Under the pieces are notes generated by a model. The model had not been told where the DNA came from and did not search any database. It was given only the letters and a program-made list of their open reading frames with translations. Both the position numbers and the translations under genes were made by a program. This document shows positions 16,304 to 23,724 of a DNA stretch of 41,329 nt, piece after piece. The DNA is from Oscillibacter sp. (GTDB lineage Bacteria; Bacillota; Clostridia; Oscillospirales; Oscillospiraceae). The stretch is taken from contig JAAWGR010000018.1 of NCBI GenBank assembly GCA_022795445.1, positions 1 to 41,329 of the forward strand. Reading direction: 5' to 3'. How positions within the stretch are numbered: the stretch's first letter is position 1; each line of letters begins with the position of its first letter.

Positions 16304-16332
16304 ATTATAGCGCGATTCCAATAATTACACAA
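16304..16332 (-). promoter_or_regulatory. promoter of the small ORF
   Basis: Minus strand TTGTGT, 17-bp spacer, TATAAT. It lies in the 95-bp gap shared with the divergent LysR gene, so LysR could control both directions. Confidence 0.6.
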
Positions 16333-16367
16333 GCGAATAATTTTTATGGTTTCCATGAGAAAGAAGA

Positions 16368-17267
16368 ATGGATATGAACACAACAAAATGCCACATTTTC
16401 CTAAAAGCAGTGGAGCTGGGGAGCATTACCCGGGCGGCGGAGGATATGGGGTATACCCAATCTGCCGTGAGCCGGTCGGTTGCGGACTTGGAGCGGGAGT
16501 GGGACGTGAACCTGCTGACCCGGAACAAGGACGGCGTGCTCCTGAGCGCCCAGGGGGAAACGCTGCTTCCGTACATCCAGGCGCTCTGCAATGCGGAGCG
16601 GACGCTGGAGACCCAGGTCTCTGAACTCCACGGACTGACGAAGGGCCTTTTGCGGGTAGGGACGTTTACCAGCGTTTCCATCCACTGGCTGCCAGGCATT
16701 ATGAAAGGTTTTTTGGACCGTTATCCCGGCATTCAGTTTGAACTGGTGAGCAAGTGGGAGTTCACGGAGGTGGAGGAGCTGGTGCGGCGGGGCCAGGTGG
16801 ATTGCGGGTTTCTGGGCCTTCCGGCAGGGGATGCGCTGGACACGGCGTTTTTGCGGCGGGACCGCATGATGGCTGTTCTGCCGAAGAACCATCCCCTTGC
16901 AAATGCGTCCTATTATCCGATGGCCCGCTTTGCGCAGGACCCGTTCATCCTGATCCGGGAACACTGGGACATGGAGATCGACCATATTTTCCAAGACATC
17001 GGCCTGCGGCCCAACATCCAATACGCACTCAGCGACGACTTCGCCATCCTGGCGATGGTGGAGCAGGGGTTGGGGGTCAGTATCCTGTCCGAGATGGTCG
17101 TCCAGGGCAGCGGACGCCAGGTAGCTGCCATTCCGCTGGAGCGGCCCCAGTTCCGGGAAATCGGGCTGGCGGTCCGGCGGGGAGAATCGCTCTCGCCGCT
17201 GACGCGCCGCTTCCGGGAGTTTGTATTTGAGTGGCTGGAGACTTCCTATCCGGTTTCCGACGTTTGA
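16368..17267 (+). CDS. LysR-family transcriptional regulator
   Basis: A 299-residue protein. The N-terminal winged helix (residues 6-62) contains ITRAAEDMGYTQSAVSRSVADLE, and the substrate-binding domain runs from about 90 to 292 (LLRVGTFTSVSIHWLPGIM and GLGVSILSEMV). The ribosome binding site is poor (AGAAAGAAG); an ATG two codons later is also possible. It stands between the lysine operon and the LysO exporter and is divergent from the small ORF. Lysine- or amino-acid-linked control is a guess from context only. Confidence 0.93.
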   Translation: MDMNTTKCHIFLKAVELGSITRAAEDMGYTQSAVSRSVADLEREWDVNLLTRNKDGVLLSAQGETLLPYIQALCNAERTLETQVSELHGLTKGLLRVGTFTSVSIHWLPGIMKGFLDRYPGIQFELVSKWEFTEVEELVRRGQVDCGFLGLPAGDALDTAFLRRDRMMAVLPKNHPLANASYYPMARFAQDPFILIREHWDMEIDHIFQDIGLRPNIQYALSDDFAILAMVEQGLGVSILSEMVVQGSGRQVAAIPLERPQFREIGLAVRRGESLSPLTRRFREFVFEWLETSYPVSDV

Positions 17268-17302
17268 GTGCAGTCTCTTGATCAAGGAAAATCAAATATA
17301 AT

Positions 17303-17345
17303 AAAACACAGCGCGGTTGGAACGAAACCAACTGCGCTGTGTTTA
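17303..17345. terminator. bidirectional terminator between LysR and LysO genes
   Basis: AAACACAGCGC pairs with GCGCTGTGTTT, and an inner GTTGG pairs with CCAAC around a 7-base loop. A and T runs flank both sides, so it can stop transcription from both convergent genes. Confidence 0.8.
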
Positions 17346-17354
17346 TGTAGTTAT

Positions 17355-18323
17355 TTACAAGGCAATGATCGTGGATACCAGCACTGGGACTGCCAGGGAA
17401 AGCAAAATGCCGCTGGTGAACGAATAGATGGTGATGCGTTCATGGGTTGCGCCGACCACCACGGGAAGTACGGTATCCATGGCGGCGGCGCCCGGCAGGG
17501 CGACGCACTCCACATAGCCGATGTGTTTAGCGACGAAGGGGATGGCCAGAATGGCAAAGATTTCGCGCATGACATTGGCAAGGAAGCAGACGGCAGAAAC
17601 GGGCAGGGAGTAAGGTGCCAAGAGGGTGGGGGCCAAGGAGTACCAGCCAAGGCCGGCCGAGACGGCCGCGGCGTCTTTAGGGCCCAGGCTCAATGCCAGA
17701 CCAACCAGCGCTCCCGCAGCCAAGGAACCGATCCCCACAGCCACCGGAACCAGCAGAACCTTGAACCCAGCGGTTTTGATGTCGGAGATCATGGTCCCCT
17801 CCTGGCCGATGTCCATACCGACCAGGAACAGCAGCAGGTATAAACCGACGTCAATCACCGTTCCGCAGTATTGGACTACAGACGCGGGTACGATGAAGTA
17901 GCCCGCCAGCATCCCCAATGCTACCGCGCCGACAATCCATTTGGTCAGGGAATTATCGGCTTTTTGGGCGTCGCCGTGGCTGTCCTCGCTTCCGCCGCCG
18001 CTGCCTAAGGGAAGGCCGAAACGGTCCAGTTTCAGAACGAACCGCCGCAGCAGGGTCAAAGCGGCTACAGAGCCGGCCATGGCGGCTACGGTGATGGCAA
18101 ATGCGGACAGGCCGATTTGTCCCAAGGAAGCAATCACTTCCTCATCGGCCCCGAGCTTTATCCCCAGGGAGAGGATCAAGGCCATCAGCGCAGCCAGCTG
18201 GAGCCTACCCAGCCAAGGCAGCGGCCGGTTCCGGACGGCGGGCCGGGAGCCGACGAAGGCTCCGACCACTACGGCGGCTGTACAGCCGGTCACGCTGGTA
18301 AGGGTACCAAGGGCGGCGTGCAT
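17355..18323 (-). CDS. LysO-family lysine exporter
   Basis: A 322-residue membrane protein (about eight segments) of the LysO/YbjE (DUF340) family. The blocks LLFLVGMDIGQEG, GLGWYSLAPTLL, NVMREI and GAAAMDTVLPVV are typical of that family, which exports L-lysine and toxic lysine analogues in Escherichia coli. I place the start at 18323, because AAAGGA directly abuts the first ATG (18332) but is well spaced from the second. A hydrophilic Ser/Gly/His loop near residue 108-125 probably joins two halves. It has its own promoter with a palindrome. Confidence 0.88.
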   Translation of the reverse strand: MHAALGTLTSVTGCTAAVVVGAFVGSRPAVRNRPLPWLGRLQLAALMALILSLGIKLGADEEVIASLGQIGLSAFAITVAAMAGSVAALTLLRRFVLKLDRFGLPLGSGGGSEDSHGDAQKADNSLTKWIVGAVALGMLAGYFIVPASVVQYCGTVIDVGLYLLLFLVGMDIGQEGTMISDIKTAGFKVLLVPVAVGIGSLAAGALVGLALSLGPKDAAAVSAGLGWYSLAPTLLAPYSLPVSAVCFLANVMREIFAILAIPFVAKHIGYVECVALPGAAAMDTVLPVVVGATHERITIYSFTSGILLSLAVPVLVSTIIAL

Positions 18324-18354
18324 AAAAATCATTCCTTTTTTTAATGTTTATAAC

Positions 18355-18383
18355 ATTATATCATGCTTCTTTGTGAAACACAA
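18355..18383 (-). promoter_or_regulatory. promoter of the LysO-type gene with overlapping palindrome
   Basis: Minus strand TTGTGT, 17-bp spacer, TATAAT. The -35 region is part of a perfect inverted repeat, TTGTG-AAA-CACAA (18371-18383), which is a candidate operator. Confidence 0.7.
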
Positions 18384-18404
18384 CCCCCTGGCGCAGCGTT
18401 CCCC

Positions 18405-19979
18405 TTACACCTGTCCCCTTCGGAGAATCTTACCGCCGCGTGCGCCGGTGTGAACGCCGTCCAACGCCGTGAGCACGCCGTTTACATAGACGCGCCGGAT
18501 GCCCTTGCAGGGCTGCTGGGGCTTCTGGTAATCCGGCGTATCCTCGATTTCGTCAAAATCAAACAGCACTAGATCCGCTTTCATGCCCGGCTTGATCAGG
18601 CCCCGGTCCGACAGTCCCAGGCGGCACGCAGGCAAGCCCGTCATTTTGAAAACCGCGGTCTCCAGCGGGAACAGTTTCCGTTCCCGGCAATATTTTGCAA
18701 TCACCCGCGGAAACGCCCCAAACCAGCGGGGGTGTGGCTGCCCGGCATACTCCAGGGAAACCGACTCGCCGTCAGAACCAATCATCGTGTAGGGCTGGCG
18801 CATGATATACTCGATATCCTCCTCGCACATCCCGTAGTTGATTTCCCCCACCCGGCAGTGTTCCTCAACCACCAAGTCGAAGCAGGCGTCGGCAGGGTCT
18901 ATGCCGCGAATCTGTGCAATTTCCTCAATGGATTTGCCAACGGTCCATTGGTTCTTCTCTGTGGAGACATACGCAATGTGGATATCGCCCCAACGTCCGA
19001 TATGGCTGGCGTTGGATTCTGCATTGATCCGCTTCCGCGTTTCCGGGTCCTGAAGACGGGCAAGAAGGGCCTCTACGCCGCCCTCGAACGCCCAGAGGGG
19101 AATGTTGCTGTCCAGCGACGTCGCGGAGGCGCTGTAAGGATATTGGTCCAGCTTGACGTCCAGGCCTTGACGGCGCGCCTGGTCAATGAGGGCGATGGTT
19201 GTTTTGCAGTGCACCTGCCACACGGTTTTACGGGTCACTTTATGGTGGGCGATTTGCAGCGGCGCGCCGGAACCCCGGGCAATCGCCAGGGCCTCCTGTA
19301 CCGCCTCTACAACGCCTTCGCCCTCGTTCCGCATATGCGTCTCATAGAATGCGCCGAAGGGCACCAGTTCCCTGCAAAGCTGGGTCAATTCCTCCGTATC
19401 GGCATAGCATCCCGGCGGATAGATCAGTCCGCTGGACATGCAGAACGCGCCCTCCGCCAGGGACTGCCGCAGCAGCGCGGCCATTTCGCGCATTTCCTGT
19501 TCGGCAGCCTTGCGGGTCTCAAAGCCCATGACGGCAAGGCGAATGGTGCCATGTCCGACGGCGGTGCCGAAGTTGACGCTGGTCCCCAGCGCTTCCAAAC
19601 GGTCCAGATAACCCCCGATGGAGTCCCAGTCATAGGCCATATCGCCAACATAGTCCCGGAGCTGGCGTTTTTTGGCTGGGTCGTTGCTTACCGGCGCAAC
19701 CGACAGGCCGCAGTCACCGCCGATTTCTGTCGTAATGCCTTGTAAGATGCGGCTCTCCGCCTGGGGATACGTGGGAAGGGTGACGTCGCTGTGGGCGTGG
19801 ATGTCGATGAACCCAGGGGCCAGATATTGGTCCTCCGCGTCAACGGTCTCCTTGGCAGAGGGCGGCGCCCCGGTCCCTACTTTGGAGATCGCGCCGTTCT
19901 GGACCGCGACCCAGCCTCGGAACCAGGGGGCGGAAGTCCCGTCCAAGATGCGGGCGTTTTGGATAACAAGATCGTACAT
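18405..19979 (-). CDS. N-acyl-D-amino-acid deacylase (D-aminoacylase)
   Basis: A 524-residue amidohydrolase. Metal and active-site motifs of D-aminoacylase are seen: PGFIDIHAHSD (His61, His63), GGDCGLS (Cys90), ETHMRNEG near 215, IAHHK near 245 and MIGSDGESV near 400. The C-terminal GLIKPGMKADLVLFDFDEIED is the usual beta-sandwich end. It would free D-amino acids from N-acyl derivatives. An earlier reading frame start at 20468 runs into the upstream gene and is rejected; GGAGG lies 11 bases before the ATG at 19979. A sigma-54 promoter precedes it, which ties it to the adjacent activator. D-hydantoinase-like substrates are a lesser alternative. Confidence 0.9.
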   Translation of the reverse strand: MYDLVIQNARILDGTSAPWFRGWVAVQNGAISKVGTGAPPSAKETVDAEDQYLAPGFIDIHAHSDVTLPTYPQAESRILQGITTEIGGDCGLSVAPVSNDPAKKRQLRDYVGDMAYDWDSIGGYLDRLEALGTSVNFGTAVGHGTIRLAVMGFETRKAAEQEMREMAALLRQSLAEGAFCMSSGLIYPPGCYADTEELTQLCRELVPFGAFYETHMRNEGEGVVEAVQEALAIARGSGAPLQIAHHKVTRKTVWQVHCKTTIALIDQARRQGLDVKLDQYPYSASATSLDSNIPLWAFEGGVEALLARLQDPETRKRINAESNASHIGRWGDIHIAYVSTEKNQWTVGKSIEEIAQIRGIDPADACFDLVVEEHCRVGEINYGMCEEDIEYIMRQPYTMIGSDGESVSLEYAGQPHPRWFGAFPRVIAKYCRERKLFPLETAVFKMTGLPACRLGLSDRGLIKPGMKADLVLFDFDEIEDTPDYQKPQQPCKGIRRVYVNGVLTALDGVHTGARGGKILRRGQV

Positions 19980-20026
19980 AGCTGTATAAACCTCCGTTTC
20001 AGCACACAAACTATTGATTACTATTA

Positions 20027-20042
20027 CGCAAAATTCGTGCCA
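20027..20042 (-). promoter_or_regulatory. sigma-54 promoter of the D-aminoacylase gene
   Basis: Minus strand TGGCAC, 5 bases (GAATT), TTGCG: this matches the -24/-12 consensus TGGCACG-N4-TTGCW at all but the last base. It lies in the 68-bp gap, 48 bp upstream of the start codon. Confidence 0.82.
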
Positions 20043-20047
20043 GGTAT

Positions 20048-22018
20048 TCAAAGCGCCCCGGCGCGCTGCAAAAATGCGAGGCCCTGTTCTGTGATCTGCG
20101 CGCCGCAGCGTCCGGGTCGGATGGTGATAAGACCTTCTGCCCGCAGCTCCTCCAGCAGCAGCCGGAGCTTGTGGTCGCTGAGCTTGGGGAAGCCGTCCCG
20201 GAGCTGGTAAAGCAGGTTGGTTCGCCCGATGCCGTGCGCCGGCCCGGTGTTCTGGCGGATGAGCCGCAGGATTTCCAGACGTCCATCCCCTGCGCCGGGA
20301 TGGGAAAATTCGCTGCTGCCGTCCTGGATGTAATCCGGAAAGCGGTGCATTGTCCGGTAGTAGGTGCAGGCGTTTTCCAGTTCCCGGACGTTGCCGGGCC
20401 AGCCGTAACGGTCCAGTTGAACGAACTCCTCCCGGGTGACATTCGGGTAGGCCTCCTGCAAAAAGCATTTCATGAGAGCTGGGATGTCATCCCGCCTGCG
20501 GCGCAGGGGCGGGACCGACAGCGGCAGGACGTTCAGCCGGAAAAAGAGGTCGCTGCGGAACGCGCCCTCCCGGACCTTTTGGCGGAGGTCCCGGTTCGTG
20601 GCGGTAATAAAACGGACGTCGATGCCGATCAGCTCTTTGCCGCCGACGCGGATGACCTGCCGCTCCTGGATGGCCCGCAGGAAGCTGGCCTGGAATTTCG
20701 GGGAAATTTCCCCGATTTCGTCCAGGAAAACGGTGCCGTGCATGGCCAGCTCCAGCAGGCCCTTCCGGCCCCGGGCGCTGGCTCCGGTAAAGGACCCGGG
20801 TTCGTAGCCGAACAGCTCGCTTTCCAGGAGGGTGTCCGGCAGGGCAGCGCAGTTGATGGCGATAAACGGCCCTTTCCGCCGCCGGGAGGCGTTGTGGATG
20901 GACTGGGCAAGGAGTTCCTTGCCGGTGCCGCTCTCGCCGCAGATCAGGATGGTGTCGTCGGCGGAGGCGATCTGCCGGGCGGTGTCGATAACCTGGGCCA
21001 TTTCCCGGGACTCGCTGACGATATCCCGGAAAGTATATTTCGCGGCAAACCCGGCGCGGGCGTGGAGCTGTTTCTGGGTTTGGGCTTTGGTGTCGTCCTG
21101 GAGGATGATGTGGTAGCCCACAACGTCGTCCATGAGCCGGATCGGGTGTTTCTCCACACTGTAGGCGTCGCCGTCGATCATAGCGGGCTCGTCGGGCTGC
21201 TCGCCGGCGACGAGGGCTTCGGGGCGGATGAAGTCGGTAATATGGATATGGCTTTTGCTGACGGCGTGGAAGATTTTCAGCGCCTGCTTATTGGCGTATA
21301 CCGGTTCAAACGCGCTGTCTACAAGGAGTATCCCGTTTTCGCTGGTGTTGACGACGCTGCTGAGCATTTCGGATTTGAGGTAGCCGTAAACGTAGTTGGC
21401 ATGGAACCCTTCGTTGGATTCCACGACGGAGTGGATATGCCGCTGTAAATTCCGGTTGATGATGCCCACGTCCAGGTCCAGCAGCTGCATGAGCTTGAAC
21501 ATGGTGTCAAAGCTGACTTTACGGTATCCGATATCGATTACGGTTTTGATATGCGGCGGGACGAGGTGGGGTTCCGAGGGGGTGACGGCAATTTGGATAT
21601 GGTCATAGATGCCTGTGTGGAGAAGGGCGCTGTCGTAGGGGATAAAATTGATATGGCTGACGCCGATTTCGTAGAAAGCGTAGATGGTGTTCATGGTAGA
21701 TTCATAGGAGTCGTTGACCAGCAGGACGCTGGCCCCGGCGGGGATGGCGGAGATCTGGTTCAGGGCCTCCCGGCTGGGGCTGCGGCTGACGACGATCATT
21801 TTGGAGAAATCGTCAACAAAGGCTTTGGCTTCTTGCAAGAGGCTTTCATCCCGGAGGAGGAAGGCGTCAGCGTCCAAGAGCGTTCCGGGCTGGAGTTGGG
21901 TGAGATAGCAGTTGGTAAAGGTGATATAACGGCTGAAGACCTCCTCAAAATTCGCTTGGATGGAGCGGATGGCATCGGGATTGCCGTCGTCCCCGTATAA
22001 AAGGCTGGCATGGAGCAT
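20048..22018 (-). CDS. sigma-54-dependent transcriptional activator
   Basis: A 656-residue enhancer-binding protein. Residues 1-190 form a PrpR/receptor-like sensing region, and about 220-310 a PAS-like domain (NGILLVDSAFEPVYANKQAL). The AAA+ domain (about 330-560) has Walker A GESGTGKE (361-368), the sigma-54 contact loop as GSFTGA (408-413; usual form GAFTGA), Walker B VFLDEIGE (430-437) and WPGNVRELENA (540-550). The C-terminus (580-656) reads like a winged helix (LSDHKLRLLLEELRAEGLITI) rather than the usual Fis-type helix-turn-helix. Start at 22018 behind AGGAGG; the frame to 22057 is rejected. Sigma-54 promoters flank it on both sides, so it is the likely local activator. Confidence 0.95.
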   Translation of the reverse strand: MLHASLLYGDDGNPDAIRSIQANFEEVFSRYITFTNCYLTQLQPGTLLDADAFLLRDESLLQEAKAFVDDFSKMIVVSRSPSREALNQISAIPAGASVLLVNDSYESTMNTIYAFYEIGVSHINFIPYDSALLHTGIYDHIQIAVTPSEPHLVPPHIKTVIDIGYRKVSFDTMFKLMQLLDLDVGIINRNLQRHIHSVVESNEGFHANYVYGYLKSEMLSSVVNTSENGILLVDSAFEPVYANKQALKIFHAVSKSHIHITDFIRPEALVAGEQPDEPAMIDGDAYSVEKHPIRLMDDVVGYHIILQDDTKAQTQKQLHARAGFAAKYTFRDIVSESREMAQVIDTARQIASADDTILICGESGTGKELLAQSIHNASRRRKGPFIAINCAALPDTLLESELFGYEPGSFTGASARGRKGLLELAMHGTVFLDEIGEISPKFQASFLRAIQERQVIRVGGKELIGIDVRFITATNRDLRQKVREGAFRSDLFFRLNVLPLSVPPLRRRRDDIPALMKCFLQEAYPNVTREEFVQLDRYGWPGNVRELENACTYYRTMHRFPDYIQDGSSEFSHPGAGDGRLEILRLIRQNTGPAHGIGRTNLLYQLRDGFPKLSDHKLRLLLEELRAEGLITIRPGRCGAQITEQGLAFLQRAGAL

Positions 22019-22062
22019 GGGGTAGATTCCTCCTGTTCTGCGGAATGGGAAGCTCACACAGA

Positions 22063-22090
22063 ATTATAGCACAAAAATAGGATAAAACAA
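22063..22090 (-). promoter_or_regulatory. sigma-70 promoter of the activator gene
   Basis: Minus strand TTGTTT, 16-bp spacer, TATAAT, about 45 bp before the start. It overlaps the repeat at 22074-22105, so binding there could repress the activator gene. Confidence 0.6.
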
Positions 22091-22105
22091 GATAAAATAG
22101 GATAA
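22074..22105 (+). repeat. direct repeat with 10-bp phasing, candidate activator site
   Basis: AAAATAGGATAA occurs twice (22074-22085 and 22094-22105), 20 bp apart. GATAA recurs at 22081, 22091 and 22101, one helical turn apart. The block lies about 70-100 bp upstream of the rightward sigma-54 promoter, where enhancer-binding proteins usually bind. Confidence 0.55.
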
Positions 22106-22176
22106 CTGTCGGGAAAGAATCCCAGGAAAAAACAGGAAGGCTGGTAAAAGGGCTGCCGTATGGGTGGGTTCCGGGC

Positions 22177-22192
22177 TGGCACAGTTTTTGCT
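22177..22192 (+). promoter_or_regulatory. sigma-54 promoter of the permease operon
   Basis: TGGCAC, 5 bases (AGTTT), TTGCT: a full match to the -24/-12 elements with the required spacing, 63 bp upstream of the permease start. Confidence 0.85.
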
Positions 22193-22254
22193 TGTAAAAT
22201 CTGGCAGGCGACATTCCATCCCCAATTTGGACGTTTATCGGAGAGGAGAGCAGT

Positions 22255-23628
22255 ATGGAAAACAAGAACGGAGGCCAAGAGGTTGGCCTCAAAAGGGAAA
22301 TGGGCCTCTTTGGCGGGATCGGCATCATTGCCGGCATTGTGGTAGGCTCGGGTATTTTCTACCTGGGGTCCTACGTCTTGGAGCGCACCAACATGAGCAT
22401 GGGCTTGGCGCTGGTCTGCTGGGTGGTCGGCGGCATGGTGTCGATTCTGGGCGGCTTGTGCTTTGCGGAGCTGGGCGCGTGCGACCCGGCCGCGGGCGGC
22501 ATGGTGGTTTATCTTGACAAGGCATATCACCCCGTAGTAGGATATATGTTTGGATTTACCAGTTTCCTTCTCAGCGGCGCGGGCTCGATTTCCGCGGTAG
22601 CCATCGCCCTGCCCACCGCCCTGCAAGGCTATTTTGGATTCTCTGAAATGACCATCAAGATCATTGCGATTGCCCTGATTATCCTTTTGACCGTTTACAA
22701 CTGTTACGGCATCAAGCTGGGTGCGCTGCTGCAAAATGTGTCCCTGGTGGCAAAGCTGATTCCCATTGCTATCATCATCATCGGCGCGCTCATCATGGGC
22801 CGCCAAAGCCCGGACCTGAGCCTGGTTCCCGCAGGCGGCGAGGTCAGCGTTGGCAGCATAATCGGTATGATCGCCTTTGCTACAGTGGCAACCCTGTGGG
22901 CCTATGAGGGCTGGACCAATGCCAACGCCGTGGCCGAGGAGATCAAGGACCCCGGCCGGAACCTTCCGGGCGCGCTGATTATCGGCATCGGCGCCTGCAC
23001 CGTCCTGTATGTCCTGTTTAACTTCGCCATTTACCGCGTCATCCCCCATAACGAGATCGTCTCCATGATCGGCGACGGCAACCTGTACCTGGGCACAGAG
23101 GTCGCAAACCGCATATTCGGCAGCCTGGGCGGCGTCCTGGTTTTGGCGGCCATGCTGATCGCCATGTTCGGCTCCGCCAACGGCATGATCATTGCCTTTG
23201 CCCGGTATTACTACGCCATGGCGGTGGAAGGTCACTTCTTCCAGTCCTTTGCCAAGGTGTCCAAGAAGACCCAGGTCCCCGTGGTGTCCCTGTTCTGGCA
23301 GGCCGTCATCGCCTGCGCCCTGGTTCTCCTGCGGAACCTGGACCAGCTGACGTCCCTGGTGGTATTCTGCGGTATGGTGTTCAATGTATTGGTTGTCATT
23401 GCGGTGATTATCTACCGGAAGAAGTTCCCCGACCTGGAGCGGCCCTATAAGGCGTGGGGTTATCCCGTTACCGTCGTGGTCAGCGTGGTGCTGTTCGCCG
23501 CCTTGATGATCAATACGCTGATCGAAGACCCCATAACTTCCATCATCGGCCTGGTTGTCCCCGCCCTCGGCGCAGCAGTTTACTTCCTCTTCGACGCGAA
23601 GCTGAAAAAGGAGCGTGGACAAGCTTAA
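22255..23628 (+). CDS. APC-family amino acid permease
   Basis: A 457-residue protein with twelve predicted membrane segments. The first carries the APC substrate motif GIIAGIVVGSGIFYLGSYV (residues 23-41), and EGWTNANAVAEEIKDPGRNLP near 220 is typical of the L-type (LAT) branch. GAGAGGAG lies before the ATG. It is first in a sigma-54-driven operon with two peptidases of D-amino-acid-related families, so uptake of the released amino acid, or exchange, is the likely job. The exact substrate cannot be read from the sequence. Confidence 0.92.
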   Translation: MENKNGGQEVGLKREMGLFGGIGIIAGIVVGSGIFYLGSYVLERTNMSMGLALVCWVVGGMVSILGGLCFAELGACDPAAGGMVVYLDKAYHPVVGYMFGFTSFLLSGAGSISAVAIALPTALQGYFGFSEMTIKIIAIALIILLTVYNCYGIKLGALLQNVSLVAKLIPIAIIIIGALIMGRQSPDLSLVPAGGEVSVGSIIGMIAFATVATLWAYEGWTNANAVAEEIKDPGRNLPGALIIGIGACTVLYVLFNFAIYRVIPHNEIVSMIGDGNLYLGTEVANRIFGSLGGVLVLAAMLIAMFGSANGMIIAFARYYYAMAVEGHFFQSFAKVSKKTQVPVVSLFWQAVIACALVLLRNLDQLTSLVVFCGMVFNVLVVIAVIIYRKKFPDLERPYKAWGYPVTVVVSVVLFAALMINTLIEDPITSIIGLVVPALGAAVYFLFDAKLKKERGQA

Positions 23629-23664
23629 TCCCCATAAAAGCGCATACGTCAAAAAAGCAGCGAA

Positions 23665-23704
23665 GGGAAAACCGGCCTGGCGGCAGGGCCGCCGGGCTTT
23701 TCCC
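23665..23704 (+). repeat. intercistronic hairpin between permease and peptidase genes
   Basis: GGGAAAA pairs with TTTTCCC, and inside it GCCTGGCGGC pairs with GCCGCCGGGC around a 3-base loop. The T-run forms part of the stem, so it may be a weak attenuator or a stabilising hairpin between the first and second genes. Confidence 0.55.
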
Positions 23705-23724
23705 CATTAAAAAGGAGTGATTCT

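Noticed and set aside
22054..23652. Minus-strand open frame opposite the APC permease
   Set aside because: It is the complement of twelve hydrophobic segments, with repetitive His/Asn/Asp content, and it has no ribosome binding site.
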